Part shown: positions 1 to 8,952 of the stretch, piece by piece | How the letters are laid out: each line of letters opens with the position of its first letter | Position numbering within the stretch: the stretch's first letter is position 1 | Assembly: GCF_018917965.1 (NCBI RefSeq) | Contig: NZ_JAHLPP010000001.1 | Coordinates: 372,001-436,000, forward strand | Length of the DNA stretch: 64,000 nt | DNA from: Pseudoflavonifractor sp. MSJ-37 | Lineage (GTDB): Bacteria > Bacillota > Clostridia > Oscillospirales > Oscillospiraceae | Direction: 5' to 3' | The notes under the pieces: model-generated | The model's input: only the letters and a program-made list of their open reading frames with translations | The model's database searches: none | Told to the model about the DNA's origin: nothing | Position numbers and translations under genes: made by a program

Positions 1-352
1 TGCCTACCACCACGTTCAGGATCAGGCCAAGGCCGTAGAACACGGTGAATTTCGTGGTGCCCCACTCCCGTTCCAGCGAGGAGCCGATGAACCAGTAGAA
101 GTACAGCTCCAGCAGGAGGAAGATGCCGTTGTTAGAGGGGACGAACACGAAGGTGACCAGCCGCCAGACCTGTCCCCGCAGGACATAGGCGGGCACGAAA
201 GCCAGCAGGGAGGAGAGAGACAGGCCTCTGCTGAACATATCCAGCAGGTAGACCAGGACGTTCCCCGCCACGATGATGGTCATCAGGTCAGGGATGCCGA
301 GCCGGGGGTGCTTCATGCAGAAGCGGTCCAGCCAAGTGTCGATCGAGCGCAA
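1..352 (-). CDS. Rhomboid-like membrane protein (5' part only)
   Basis: The gene runs off the left edge; only its first 117 codons are visible. The start is a TTG at 350-352, chosen because AGGAGG lies 8 bases upstream. The protein begins MRSIDTWLDRFCMKHPRLG and then has hydrophobic stretches typical of the rhomboid fold, including GQVWRLVTFVF, which matches the conserved region between the first two helices of rhomboid proteins. A second hydrophobic segment contains YFYWFIGSSLEREWG. The catalytic GxSG and His region lies outside the window, so protease activity cannot be judged; an inactive rhomboid-like protein is possible. Confidence 0.65.
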   Translation of the reverse strand, partial: MRSIDTWLDRFCMKHPRLGIPDLMTIIVAGNVLVYLLDMFSRGLSLSSLLAFVPAYVLRGQVWRLVTFVFVPSNNGIFLLLELYFYWFIGSSLEREWGTTKFTVFYGLGLILNVVVG

Positions 353-469
353 ATGGATGACCTCCTAAAATATCGGATGTAATGGATCTCTGTGCCCTCT
401 ATCCTATCACAGAAACGGGATGAAAAACCGAACGATCTGTGAATTTTTTGTGGGAAACATTTGAACGGA

Positions 470-2809
470 TCATTTCAGGACTTTGCGGATCATCTGCTTC
501 ATCCGGGGCGTGAGCGCCTTGGCCGCCATCCGGTAGGGGAGGGGCGGCAGAGAGAGGAAGTCCTTCTCGGTCTCGGCGAAGGGCCGGGCCCGGAAAGAGG
601 CGAAGAAGGCGTTCCGCTTGGCATTGGCCTTCAGGGGGGAAGCCAGACGGGGGTTCCCGGCCACAGCCTCGGCCAGAGGGCGCTCTACCTGACCGAAGCG
701 GGGAGCGAGCTTCTGGAACAGTGCCTCGCCCTTGGGAGAGTCCACCAGGACCATAGAGATGCCCTTGTCCCGATCGACCGGGAGAGAGAGCTTGGGGTCC
801 AGGCCCCAGTAGTCCGCCAGTGTGAAGTCAGCGGGGCGGCTGGTGTTCGTATACCGGCATTGGGGACAGGAGGGCCGCAGGAAGAGCTGCATCCCGAAGC
901 CCCGGCCGTAGCCGGTGTGGTTGAAGTCCTCCGTATAGACTGAGCCGTCGGCGAAGGAGGCAGTGAAATAGGGGTGGGACCAGCCGTGGGATTTGTCCTT
1001 GAAGCGGACGCCGGTGACCTGGGCGCCGCCGTGGGTCTCCTCCAGACGGTCCAGATACGCCCGGAACACCGCCGGGGAGGGCACGCCATGGCACACCAGA
1101 TCGCAGGTGACCAGTCCGTCATAGTCCTTCCCCAGATACCGCCGCAGACCGTCGATCTGGCAGGGCACGCCGGAGAAGAGGACCGGCACGCCCTGCTCCA
1201 GCAGGTCTCTGGCCTGCCGGAAGGAGCTGCCCAGGTCGCTCTGGACATACTTGGAGCCCCGCATGGGGGCCAGCTCCGCCTCTGTGCGGGCGCAGACGTG
1301 GCGGGCGGTCATGGTCTCGTCCAGCACGGTGCCGAACACCGCGCCGCCCTGCTCCAGTGTCCAGTGGGCCAGCAGGGAGAAGAAGCCTCCGGAGGAGGAG
1401 CGGAGCCGTTCGTCCTCATCGGCGTTCCAGACGGCGTGGACCCGCTCCGGCGCCGGACCTGCCGGGCGGGGGTGGAGGATGGGGCAGGTCTGCTCACACT
1501 TATGGCAGAGGACGCAGGCGTCGGACACGGCGGGTCGCAGGAAGCCCTCATGGTCGGGGACCATGGAGATGGCCCCGGTGGGACAGATGGAGGCGCAGGC
1601 GGTACAGCCAGTGCAGAGGGAGGAGGCGCAGAGGACCGGACGCTTCCTGCCCGCCTCCGGGACCTCCTCCGGCCGCTCCGGGGGGAGAGCAGAGCCTTCC
1701 ACGGCGGCCTTGAGATAGGCCAGAGAGTCGGACCGTGCCTCGGCCAGCCTCGCGTGGATGGCGGCGTAGTCCATGGGGGCGTCCACCGGGGCGGTGGAGT
1801 CCAGCCCCACGATCCGGTCGGCACAGCCCAGCCGGGAGAGGAGGCTGTAGATCCGGGACCAGGTGGGGTCGGCCCGCTCCTTGGGGGACATGGAGGTGAA
1901 GAAGGGACGGTCGAACTGGAGGGAGAACACCGAGCCGTGGAAGGAGTTGGTACATACGCAGGCGGCGTGTTGGAACAGGCCCAGGAACTCCCGGGGACCG
2001 GCGTCGAACACCAGTTCCTTCGCGCCGGGGATCTTCCGGCGCGCGCCGGCCAGCTGGACGATGGGCCAGCCGGTGCGCTCAGACAGGGCCTGTGCGTAGG
2101 GAGCCACCTCGCCTGGGTCGGAGACGAAGTAGCAGAGGATATAGGGGCCCTGCTCCTTAGGGGGGAGAGCCAGCTCGCCCCACTGTTCGGCGGTCAGCAG
2201 GAGGGTGGGGTCCAGCACCACCCGGGCGTCCCGGCCGGCGACCTCCCGGATCAGCACCTGCCCCCGCTTCTCCCGGGCGGACAGGGCGTCGAAGGAGGCC
2301 AGATAGCCCTTGAACTGCGCGTCATAGGGCGGCGGGAGCACAGGGGTACCAAGGCTGGGGGCGTAGGCGATCTTCCGGCCCTGCCTCACGAAGTCCAGCA
2401 GGAAGGCGGGCTCGAACTGCTTGTCGGCGAAGATATTGGGGTTCCAGATCTGATCGCTGCCCGCCACATAGACGTCATAGGCGGGGGGATCCTCCTTCAG
2501 CTGCCGGAAGGAGGTGTACTGCCTGGGACTCAGGACCATCTGCTCCGCCACGAAGGCGTTGAACCGGTCATAGCGGGCCTTGAAGGCGGGATAGTGCAGG
2601 GCGGTGTGGGCGTCGGAGGCCATGGCCCGGACCGAGCGGGACTTTTTGAACAGCTCATTGGTCCGGGTGGTGTGGGGCAGACGGAAGTCAATGATCTCGC
2701 ACTCGTGCCCCAGCCCCTGGATGGCCCGCATGGTGGCGTAGGCCTGAAGCTGTGCCCCATAGTGGTGGGCGAAGTGGAAGGTGATGAGACCGGTTTTCAT
2801 GATGGACAT
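470..2809 (-). CDS. Polysaccharide pyruvyl transferase fused to F420-hydrogenase beta-type iron-sulfur protein
   Basis: The 779-residue protein has two parts. Residues ~1-370 resemble polysaccharide pyruvyl transferases (start MKTGLITFHFAHHYGAQLQA; YVAGSDQIWNP; TNSFHGSVFSLQF), enzymes that add pyruvate ketals to cell-surface glycans. Residues ~390-779 are a coenzyme F420 hydrogenase/dehydrogenase beta-subunit module with a 2x[4Fe-4S] ferredoxin segment (CTGCTACASICP, then CVLCHKCEQTCPI). The ATG at 2809 is preceded by GGGAG at a good distance. In many Clostridia and Bacteroidetes these two modules are adjacent genes in glycan clusters; here they form one polypeptide. The physiological substrate is unknown, and no other glycan cluster genes are adjacent. 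Confidence 0.8.
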   Translation of the reverse strand: MSIMKTGLITFHFAHHYGAQLQAYATMRAIQGLGHECEIIDFRLPHTTRTNELFKKSRSVRAMASDAHTALHYPAFKARYDRFNAFVAEQMVLSPRQYTSFRQLKEDPPAYDVYVAGSDQIWNPNIFADKQFEPAFLLDFVRQGRKIAYAPSLGTPVLPPPYDAQFKGYLASFDALSAREKRGQVLIREVAGRDARVVLDPTLLLTAEQWGELALPPKEQGPYILCYFVSDPGEVAPYAQALSERTGWPIVQLAGARRKIPGAKELVFDAGPREFLGLFQHAACVCTNSFHGSVFSLQFDRPFFTSMSPKERADPTWSRIYSLLSRLGCADRIVGLDSTAPVDAPMDYAAIHARLAEARSDSLAYLKAAVEGSALPPERPEEVPEAGRKRPVLCASSLCTGCTACASICPTGAISMVPDHEGFLRPAVSDACVLCHKCEQTCPILHPRPAGPAPERVHAVWNADEDERLRSSSGGFFSLLAHWTLEQGGAVFGTVLDETMTARHVCARTEAELAPMRGSKYVQSDLGSSFRQARDLLEQGVPVLFSGVPCQIDGLRRYLGKDYDGLVTCDLVCHGVPSPAVFRAYLDRLEETHGGAQVTGVRFKDKSHGWSHPYFTASFADGSVYTEDFNHTGYGRGFGMQLFLRPSCPQCRYTNTSRPADFTLADYWGLDPKLSLPVDRDKGISMVLVDSPKGEALFQKLAPRFGQVERPLAEAVAGNPRLASPLKANAKRNAFFASFRARPFAETEKDFLSLPPLPYRMAAKALTPRMKQMIRKVLK

Positions 2810-2891
2810 GTCACTCCCAAGAACGTTCTCCGCAGACAGCGGGACGGCCGGATGGGCAGATCCCGGATGCCGGCAGTCGGATGGTCCCTCC

Positions 2892-2921
2892 AGTATACCA
2901 TGATCGGAGCAGGGGCTTCAA
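2892..2921 (-). promoter_or_regulatory. Candidate promoter of the pyruvyl transferase fusion gene
   Basis: On the minus strand TTGAAG (2916-2921) and TATACT (2892-2897) are 18 bases apart and point toward the gene starting at 2809. The -10 is strong and the -35 moderate. Confidence 0.45.
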
Positions 2922-2953
2922 GACCGGCGCCGGGGCGGTCAAGAGAAAAAATA

Positions 2954-2982
2954 TGGTACACGACCGGAAGATGTGATATACT
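2954..2982 (+). promoter_or_regulatory. Candidate promoter of uppP
   Basis: TGGTAC (2954-2959) and TATACT (2977-2982) are separated by 17 bases, about 75 bases before the uppP start. The -10 is good and the -35 weak. It is arranged divergently from the promoter at 2892-2921. Confidence 0.4.
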
Positions 2983-3055
2983 ATCCTCGTATGCCCATAC
3001 AGAGGGGCATGCCGTTCAGATCCCATATCACTCGATACATATGGAGGGAAGAAGA

Positions 3056-3904
3056 TTGAACATCCTGTACAGCATCCTCTTGGGCATCATCCAGGGCGTG
3101 GCGGAGTTCCTGCCGATCTCCAGCTCCGGGCATCTGGTGCTCTTCCAGACCTTTTTCGCGTTCAAGGACACGGATTCCATGCTCTTCAACGTCCTGCTGC
3201 ACCTGGGCACCCTGGTGTCGGTGTGCATCTACTACCGCAAGGACATATGGGAGATGATCCGGGAGTTCTTCCAGTGGATCGCCGCCCTGATCCATCGGGA
3301 CGGGAAGGAGGCCGGACGGCCCACGCCCGCCCGCCGGATGATCGTCCTCATCATCGTGGCGACCCTGCCCCTGTTCGTGGTCGTGCCGGTGAAGAAGTGG
3401 ATGGAGGCGACCCTCTCCACCAACATGACCGTATCGGTCGCCCTGCTGATCACCGGCTGTCTGCTGTACTTCTCCGACCGGATGGCCAAGGGACATAAGA
3501 ATGCCAAGACCGCCACCGTGGTGGACGCCCTGGTCGTGGGCGCGGCTCAGGCCGTGGGCACGATCCCGGGCATCTCCCGGTCCGGCATCACGATCTCCGC
3601 CGGCCTGTTCCGGGGCTTCGACCGGAAGTTCGCGGTGCGCTTCTCCTTCCTCATGAGCCTGCCCGCCGTGCTGGGCGCCAACGTGCTGGAGATCGGCGAC
3701 GCCGTGGCTCAGGGCATCGACCCCAAGGTACTGCCCGTCTATCTGATCGGCGTGGCGGTGGCCGCCGTAGTGGGCTATCTGTCCATCCGGCTGGTGTCCC
3801 TGCTCTCCGACAAGGGCAAATTCGGCATGTTCGCCTATTACTGCTGGGTGGTGGGCCTCGGCTCCCTCATCGCCGGGATCATCGTGCCCCTGTTCAGCAA
3901 GTGA
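3056..3904 (+). CDS. uppP: Undecaprenyl-diphosphate phosphatase
   Basis: This integral membrane phosphatase recycles the lipid carrier undecaprenyl phosphate from its diphosphate during peptidoglycan and surface glycan synthesis, and can confer bacitracin resistance. The 282-residue protein carries both UppP signature motifs: GVAEFLPISSSGHL near residue 15 and PGISRSGIT near residue 170, with several hydrophobic helices. The TTG at 3056 is preferred over the ATG at 3041 because GGAGGG at 3043-3048 sits at correct spacing only for the TTG. Length fits the family. The ftsK gene follows after 41 bases. Confidence 0.93.
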   Translation: MNILYSILLGIIQGVAEFLPISSSGHLVLFQTFFAFKDTDSMLFNVLLHLGTLVSVCIYYRKDIWEMIREFFQWIAALIHRDGKEAGRPTPARRMIVLIIVATLPLFVVVPVKKWMEATLSTNMTVSVALLITGCLLYFSDRMAKGHKNAKTATVVDALVVGAAQAVGTIPGISRSGITISAGLFRGFDRKFAVRFSFLMSLPAVLGANVLEIGDAVAQGIDPKVLPVYLIGVAVAAVVGYLSIRLVSLLSDKGKFGMFAYYCWVVGLGSLIAGIIVPLFSK

Positions 3905-3945
3905 CCGGCACACGACCTAAAACGATCTAGAAAGGAATGGACTCC

Positions 3946-6831
3946 ATGGCCACTGCACCGAAAAAGACCTCCGGCGGGAAACGGTCCGCCTCCTCCAGCG
4001 GGAAGCGGACCGCGTCCTCCGGGACCAGCCGGACCCGCTCCGGGGGAGGAGGGAGCCGGAAGAAGCCGTCCGCCCCGGCCCCCCGGCCCTTCCGGCGGGA
4101 GGTGGGGGCCCTCGTCTGCCTGCTGCTGGCCGTGTTCGCGGCCCTGGGCTATTTCCATGTCCAGGCCCTGTTCATCGACTTTTTCGGGAAGCTGGCCAAG
4201 GGCCTGATCGGCTACGGCTATTATCTCCTGCCTCCGGCCCTGCTGGGGGCCAGCGGGATCCTGGCCTTCCATCGGGGGCGCCCGGTCCGTCTGCGGGTGT
4301 GGTGTGTCCTGCTCCTGCCCGTGCTGTTCGGCGCGCTCCTGCACCTGTTTTTGGCCAAGGGCCCCTTCGCCTGGAACGCCTCCCTTCTGAAGGACCTGTG
4401 GGCCCAGGGCGAGGCCGTCCAGTGCGGCGGCGCGCTCAGCGGCCTGATCGCCATGGCCCTCCAGACCGTGTTCAGCAAAGCGGGGGCCTGCGTGGTGTTC
4501 GTGATCGGCGGGGCCGCGCTTGGGATGGGGGCCCTCCATGTGACCCCCGCCGACATCGCGGACTATCTCCGGGACCGTCCGGAATATGAAGAGGAGGAGC
4601 TCCCGCCCCGCCGGAGCAGAGAGCAGGCCCATGCCCGTCGGGAGCGCGGCCGGACCTCGGACATCGACATCCCTGTGGATGACGGCCCGCTGGTGGGGAA
4701 GGAGCCGCCCAACGATCCCATCTTCCAGCGGAAGGGCAAATTCTTCAACAAGAAGCCCTCGGTGCCCACTCCGGACCAGATCCTCACCGGCGAGGGCCGT
4801 GCCGAGCCCTCGGAGCACACGGTGCCCGGCATGAGCAAGCCGGAGCCGGTCACCGTCCCAGAGCCGGAGAAGGCGGTCCAGGAGCCGCCCGTCCGTCCGT
4901 CCGAGCCCGTCGTGGAGCCGGAGGAGGAGCACGCCGCTCCGGCCACGGAGGAGCCCAAGCCTCCCTTCGGCCTGTTCCGTGCCGCGCCGGAACCGTCCGT
5001 CCGGGAGGAGCCCCATCCAGCCCCCGAGCCGGAGGATCTGGCGGGACCGGAGCCCTTCCCGCCGGAGGAGCCGGAGCCGGTCCGTCCCTCCATGCCCCCC
5101 ATGCCGCCGGTGCCGGAGATCCAGCGGGAGCCCGCTGTGGGCCAGCCCCAGTCCAAGGCCGCTAGGGCGGAGGAGCAGGCCCGGGCCGCGGCCGAGATGA
5201 GTCAGGCCATCGAGCAGGGCATGGCCGCCGGGAACGAAGGGGAGCAGTACCAGTACCCTCCCATCGACCTGCTGGATCAGAGCAGCGGCATATCCGCCGG
5301 AGACGTGGCCGGGGAACTGCGGTCCAACCAGATGGAGCTGGCCTCCACGATCCAGTCCTTCGGCATCGACGCCACCATCGTGGACGCGGTCCGGGGGCCC
5401 TCCGTCACCCGGTATGAGCTGGAACTGGCCCAGGGCGTGCGCATGAACAAGCTCACCAACCTGACCGACGATATCGCGCTGGCACTGGGCGCCACCGGTG
5501 TCCGGATCGCCGCCATCCCGGACAAGAAGTCCATGGTGGGCATCGAGGTGCCCAACAAGCTGGTGGCCCCGGTGGGCATCCGGGACGTGATCGACTCCAG
5601 AGAGTTCCGGGAGAGTCCCTCCAAGGTCTCCTTCGCCGTGGGCAAGGACATCAGCAACCGCTGTGTGGTCTGCAACATCGGTAAGCTGCCCCACCTGCTG
5701 ATCGCCGGCACCACCGGTTCCGGCAAGTCCGTGTGTACCAACTCCCTGATCGTCTCCCTGCTGTACAAGGCCACTCCGGAGGAGGTCCGGCTGATCATGG
5801 TGGACCCCAAGATGGTGGAGCTGGGCATCTACAACGGCATCCCCCATCTGCTGATCCCCGTGGTCACCGACCCCAAGAAGGCGGCCGGAGCTCTCCAGTG
5901 GGCCGTGGTGGAGATGATGAAGCGCTACAAGGCCTTCTCCGAGGTGGGCACGCGGGACCTGAAGTCCTACAACGCCCTGGCTGAGCGGACCGAGGGCATG
6001 AAGAAGATGCCCTCGGTGGTGGTGGTCATCGACGAGCTGGCCGACCTGATGCTGGTGGCGGCGAAAGAGGTGGAAGAGTCCATCTGCCGGGTGGCCCAGA
6101 TGGGCCGCGCCGCCGGGATGCACCTGATCATCGCCACCCAGCGGCCCTCCGCCGACGTGATCACCGGCCTGATGAAGGCCAACATCCCCAGCCGGATCGC
6201 CTTCGCGGTGCAGTCCTCTCTGGACTCCCGCATCATCCTGGACAACACCGGCGCGGAGAAGCTGGTGGGCCGGGGCGATATGCTCTACTTCCCACTGGGC
6301 TCCGGCAAGCCCCAGCGGATCCAGGGCTGCTTCATCTCGGACGAGGAGGTGGCCCGGGTGGTGGAGTTCGTCAAGCGCAGCGGCACCGCCGACTACGACG
6401 AGGAGGTCCTCCACCAGATCGAACAGAACGCGGCCGCCAAGGACAAGAGCGGCAAGAACAGCGGCGGCGCCGATATGCCGGACGACAGCGACAGTGAGGA
6501 GTACGACGAGCTCCTGCCCAACGCCATCGAGGTGGTGGTGGAGTCCGGCATGGCCTCCGTCTCCATGCTCCAGCGGCGGCTGAAGCTGGGCTACTCCCGG
6601 GCCGCCCGTCTGGTGGACCAGATGGAGGAGAAGGGCGTGGTCGGTCCCTTCGAGGGCTCCAAGCCCCGGCAGGTGCTGATCTCCAAGGCCCAGTGGCAAG
6701 AGATGAAATACCGGCAGAACATGCCCGCCGGCGCGCCTCCCCTGGCCGACGAGCCGGTCCCGGAAGAGCTGGAGTTCGAGCGGGACGCCATCGAGCAGGG
6801 CCCGCCCCCCTTCGATATGGACGACTGTTGA
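3946..6831 (+). CDS. ftsK: DNA translocase FtsK/SpoIIIE
   Basis: This membrane-anchored hexameric ATPase pumps chromosomal DNA through the division or sporulation septum. In order it has a basic N-terminus, about four membrane segments (residues ~45-175), a long Pro/Glu-rich linker (~190-425), and a motor with Walker A GTTGSGKS near residue 588 and Walker B VVVIDELADLM near residue 692. A C-terminal winged-helix gamma domain follows from about residue 855 (SMLQRRLKLGYSRAARLVDQ), which reads KOPS/SRS-type polarity signals in the family. The ATG at 3946 is preferred over the one at 3937 because the AAAGGA site directly abuts 3937 but is 9 bases from 3946. Confidence 0.95.
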   Translation: MATAPKKTSGGKRSASSSGKRTASSGTSRTRSGGGGSRKKPSAPAPRPFRREVGALVCLLLAVFAALGYFHVQALFIDFFGKLAKGLIGYGYYLLPPALLGASGILAFHRGRPVRLRVWCVLLLPVLFGALLHLFLAKGPFAWNASLLKDLWAQGEAVQCGGALSGLIAMALQTVFSKAGACVVFVIGGAALGMGALHVTPADIADYLRDRPEYEEEELPPRRSREQAHARRERGRTSDIDIPVDDGPLVGKEPPNDPIFQRKGKFFNKKPSVPTPDQILTGEGRAEPSEHTVPGMSKPEPVTVPEPEKAVQEPPVRPSEPVVEPEEEHAAPATEEPKPPFGLFRAAPEPSVREEPHPAPEPEDLAGPEPFPPEEPEPVRPSMPPMPPVPEIQREPAVGQPQSKAARAEEQARAAAEMSQAIEQGMAAGNEGEQYQYPPIDLLDQSSGISAGDVAGELRSNQMELASTIQSFGIDATIVDAVRGPSVTRYELELAQGVRMNKLTNLTDDIALALGATGVRIAAIPDKKSMVGIEVPNKLVAPVGIRDVIDSREFRESPSKVSFAVGKDISNRCVVCNIGKLPHLLIAGTTGSGKSVCTNSLIVSLLYKATPEEVRLIMVDPKMVELGIYNGIPHLLIPVVTDPKKAAGALQWAVVEMMKRYKAFSEVGTRDLKSYNALAERTEGMKKMPSVVVVIDELADLMLVAAKEVEESICRVAQMGRAAGMHLIIATQRPSADVITGLMKANIPSRIAFAVQSSLDSRIILDNTGAEKLVGRGDMLYFPLGSGKPQRIQGCFISDEEVARVVEFVKRSGTADYDEEVLHQIEQNAAAKDKSGKNSGGADMPDDSDSEEYDELLPNAIEVVVESGMASVSMLQRRLKLGYSRAARLVDQMEEKGVVGPFEGSKPRQVLISKAQWQEMKYRQNMPAGAPPLADEPVPEELEFERDAIEQGPPPFDMDDC

Positions 6832-6887
6832 TCAGCTGGTCCATGGGCTGGATGATCGTCGTCCGCCCCCTTCGATATGGACGACTG
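6806..6887 (+). repeat. 22-bp direct repeat around the ftsK stop codon
   Basis: The last 22 bases before the ftsK stop (6806-6827) recur identically at 6866-6887, exactly 60 bases later and outside the coding region. Between them GGACGAC (6819-6825) and GTCGTCC (6857-6863) form an inverted repeat around the stop codon. Confidence 0.8.
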
Positions 6888-6902
6888 GACCGCATGGAAA
6901 AA

Positions 6903-6933
6903 GGTCCCGGAGCGATCGGAACGCTCCGGGACC
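6903..6933 (+). terminator. Intrinsic terminator after ftsK
   Basis: A perfect 12-bp stem (GGTCCCGGAGCG / CGCTCCGGGACC) with a 7-base loop is followed by TTTCTGT. It may also serve the convergent nitroreductase gene. Confidence 0.8.
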
Positions 6934-6954
6934 TTTCTGTATGCAGGGAAGACC

Positions 6955-7518
6955 TCAGCTCCGGTGGAAGATCACCGGGGGACGGCGGTCAGGGGCTGCC
7001 GTCACGGGCTTGGTGGGATAGCCCAGGGTCAGGGTGGACACCAGCTCATAGGAGTCGGGCACGCCGTACTCCTTCTTGAAGGCGTCGGAGGCGAAGTAGT
7101 ACTCCGCGAAGCCGATCCAGCAGCTCTCGATGCCCATGCTCCGGGCGGCCATCATGATGTTGGAGGCGGCCAGAGTGCAGTCATAGACATGATAGTGGGC
7201 AGCGGTGTCGCCGTAGACGATCACGAGGGAAGAGGCGTGGTTGAGCACGCTGAAATTAGGGTCCTCCAGCCCCTTCTGATACTGCTGGAGGTGGGGATAG
7301 TCCTCCAGATGGGCCAGCAGGTCGGCCTTGATGACCTGGTTCAGCCGCTCGATCTCGTCCTTGTCCTGGATGACCACGAAGCCCCAGGGCTGCGTGTTGT
7401 TTCCGGTGGCAGCCATGGTGCCCAGACGGAGGAGCTGGTCCATGGTCTCGGGGGAGACGGGCTGGTCCGTGTAGCTCCGGACACTGCGGCGGGTGGAAAT
7501 GGCAGAGATGACGTCCAT
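6955..7518 (-). CDS. Nitroreductase family protein
   Basis: This is a small FMN-dependent oxidoreductase of the nitroreductase superfamily (187 residues, usual length). The N-terminus SRRSVR-type signature appears as STRRSVRSYTDQPVSPE, followed by AATGNNTQPWGFVV, the segment that contacts FMN, and a C-terminal GYP motif. Such enzymes use NAD(P)H to reduce nitro compounds, quinones or other electrophiles; the substrate here cannot be read from sequence. The start has AAAGGA about 9 bases upstream. The gene stands alone, convergent with ftsK, and is served by an unusual promoter at 7603-7633. Confidence 0.85.
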   Translation of the reverse strand: MDVISAISTRRSVRSYTDQPVSPETMDQLLRLGTMAATGNNTQPWGFVVIQDKDEIERLNQVIKADLLAHLEDYPHLQQYQKGLEDPNFSVLNHASSLVIVYGDTAAHYHVYDCTLAASNIMMAARSMGIESCWIGFAEYYFASDAFKKEYGVPDSYELVSTLTLGYPTKPVTAAPDRRPPVIFHRS

Positions 7519-7602
7519 TACGATCGTTCCTTTCGATGTTCATGGTCAGGGCAAACAGACGCGGGGCTGGATCCCAGTGCCATGACCTTTGGGTATGTTC
7601 GT

Positions 7603-7633
7603 ATTATACGACTTGGACCATGGTCCAAGTCAA
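7603..7633 (-). promoter_or_regulatory. MerR-type promoter/operator of the nitroreductase
   Basis: On the minus strand TTGACT (7628-7633) and TATAAT (7603-7608) are separated by 19 bases, longer than the usual 17. A perfect 20-bp palindrome, ACTTGGACCATGGTCCAAGT (7611-7630), fills the spacer and can be read as a 7-4-7 inverted repeat. Long spacer plus central dyad is the architecture activated by MerR-family regulators. No MerR gene is visible next to it. Confidence 0.7.
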
Positions 7634-7756
7634 GCGCTTTTTGAGAAAAGTGTCTGCGCCAGACGGACGATCATATGACGGGATAACGTCATTATATCGA
7701 AAATGACATGGCATTTTTCCTGCAATATCATATCTTTGAATAAAGTACCGGGGCCG

Positions 7757-7785
7757 TTGGAGATGGGGCGGGACTATGATATAAT
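7757..7785 (+). promoter_or_regulatory. Promoter of the ABC importer operon
   Basis: TTGGAG (7757-7762), a 17-base spacer and a consensus TATAAT (7780-7785) lie about 70 bases before the substrate-binding protein gene. The rest of the 339-base gap from 7519 holds the nitroreductase promoter; I see no further gene. Confidence 0.65.
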
Positions 7786-7857
7786 GGGTCGGCCCGAGGG
7801 CGGAAGACCGATCCCTGCGGGCCAAAACTATCATGAAATAAGGAAGGACAGACACGA

Positions 7858-8952
7858 ATGAAGCGAAATATCCTGGCCCTGTCTCTCGCTCTGGCCATGG
7901 GCGCCAGCCTGACCGCCTGCGGCGGCGGCTCCAGCTCCACCCCCGCCCCCTCCGCCAGCACCGCCGTCGAGCCCACCGCCTCTCAGGCGGCCGCTCCTGA
8001 GCTCTCCGGCACCATGAAGGTCGTCGCCACCGGCGACATCTACGGCCCCCTGTTCGAGCAGTTCACCGCCGACACCGGCGTGGACGTGGAGTACATCTCC
8101 ATGTCCTCCGGCGAGGTGCTCTCCAAGCTCCGCGCCGAGGGCGGCACTCCCTCCGCGGACCTGTGGTTCGGCGGCGGCATCGATGCCTTCATGAGCGCCA
8201 AGGACGACGGCCTGCTGGAGCAGGTGCAGTTCGACGCGGCCGAGGACCTGGATCCCACCTATCGGGACGCTGACGGCTACTGGTACTCCAAGGGCATCAC
8301 CATCGTGGGCTTCCTGCTGAACAACGGCCTGATGAAGGATCTGGGCCTCACCGATCCCACCAGCTGGGCGGACCTGACCGACAGCCAGTACGCCGGTGAG
8401 ATCGTCATGTCCAACCCCGCCGTGTCCGGCACCAACTACGCCGTGGTCAACGCCCTGCTCCAGAGCCTGGGCGACGAGGAGGGCTGGAACTACTTCACCG
8501 CTCTGAACGACAATATCGCCTACTATGGCAAGCGTGGTTCCGACCCCAAGAACAAGGTGACTTCCGATGAGTTTGCCATCGGCATCACCTACATCGACCG
8601 GAGCATCGAGGCCCTCACCGAGGAGAACGACGTCTCCATCGTGTACCCCACCGACGGCATCCCCTGGGTCCCCGAGGGAGTGGCCGTGTTCAAGAACGCG
8701 GACAACGTGGACGCCGCCAAGTACTTCGTGGAGTGGCTGTTCAGCAATGACGACCACCTCCGTACGCTGGCCGAGCTGGAGCAGAAGGACGGCTCCAAGC
8801 TGATCAAGCCCAGCCTGGAGGGCGTGGAGCTGAGCTATGACCCCTCCATCCTGATGAAGGAGGACCTGTCCCAGTTCGGCGCTCAGCGCGAGGACATCCT
8901 GGCCAAGTTCGAGACCCTGATGGGCGACAAGGCCAATGTGGCCGATGAATAA
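7858..8952 (+). CDS. ABC transporter substrate-binding lipoprotein (AfuA/FbpA-like)
   Basis: The 364-residue protein begins with a lipoprotein signal peptide ending LTAC-GGGSS, followed by a Ser/Pro/Ala-rich linker and a periplasmic-binding-protein type II fold of the iron(III)/sugar-phosphate/2-aminoethylphosphonate branch (GTMKVVATGDIYGPLFEQF; SADLWFGGGIDAF; YWYSKGITIVGF). It would capture the substrate outside the membrane and hand it to the permease encoded next. Annotation pipelines usually call this branch iron transport, but characterised AfuA proteins bind sugar phosphates, and the downstream phosphoesterase favours a phosphorylated substrate. RBS AAGGAAGG precedes the ATG. Confidence 0.82.
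   Translation: MKRNILALSLALAMGASLTACGGGSSSTPAPSASTAVEPTASQAAAPELSGTMKVVATGDIYGPLFEQFTADTGVDVEYISMSSGEVLSKLRAEGGTPSADLWFGGGIDAFMSAKDDGLLEQVQFDAAEDLDPTYRDADGYWYSKGITIVGFLLNNGLMKDLGLTDPTSWADLTDSQYAGEIVMSNPAVSGTNYAVVNALLQSLGDEEGWNYFTALNDNIAYYGKRGSDPKNKVTSDEFAIGITYIDRSIEALTEENDVSIVYPTDGIPWVPEGVAVFKNADNVDAAKYFVEWLFSNDDHLRTLAELEQKDGSKLIKPSLEGVELSYDPSILMKEDLSQFGAQREDILAKFETLMGDKANVADE

Noticed and set aside
974..3055. Long plus-strand reading frame antisense to the pyruvyl-transferase fusion gene
   Set aside because: It is a GC-rich shadow of the minus-strand gene; only its last 282 codons (uppP) have family motifs and a ribosome binding site.
3838..6699. 953-codon minus-strand frame opposite ftsK
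   Set aside because: His/Gly/Leu-rich composition with no motif; shadow of ftsK codon usage.
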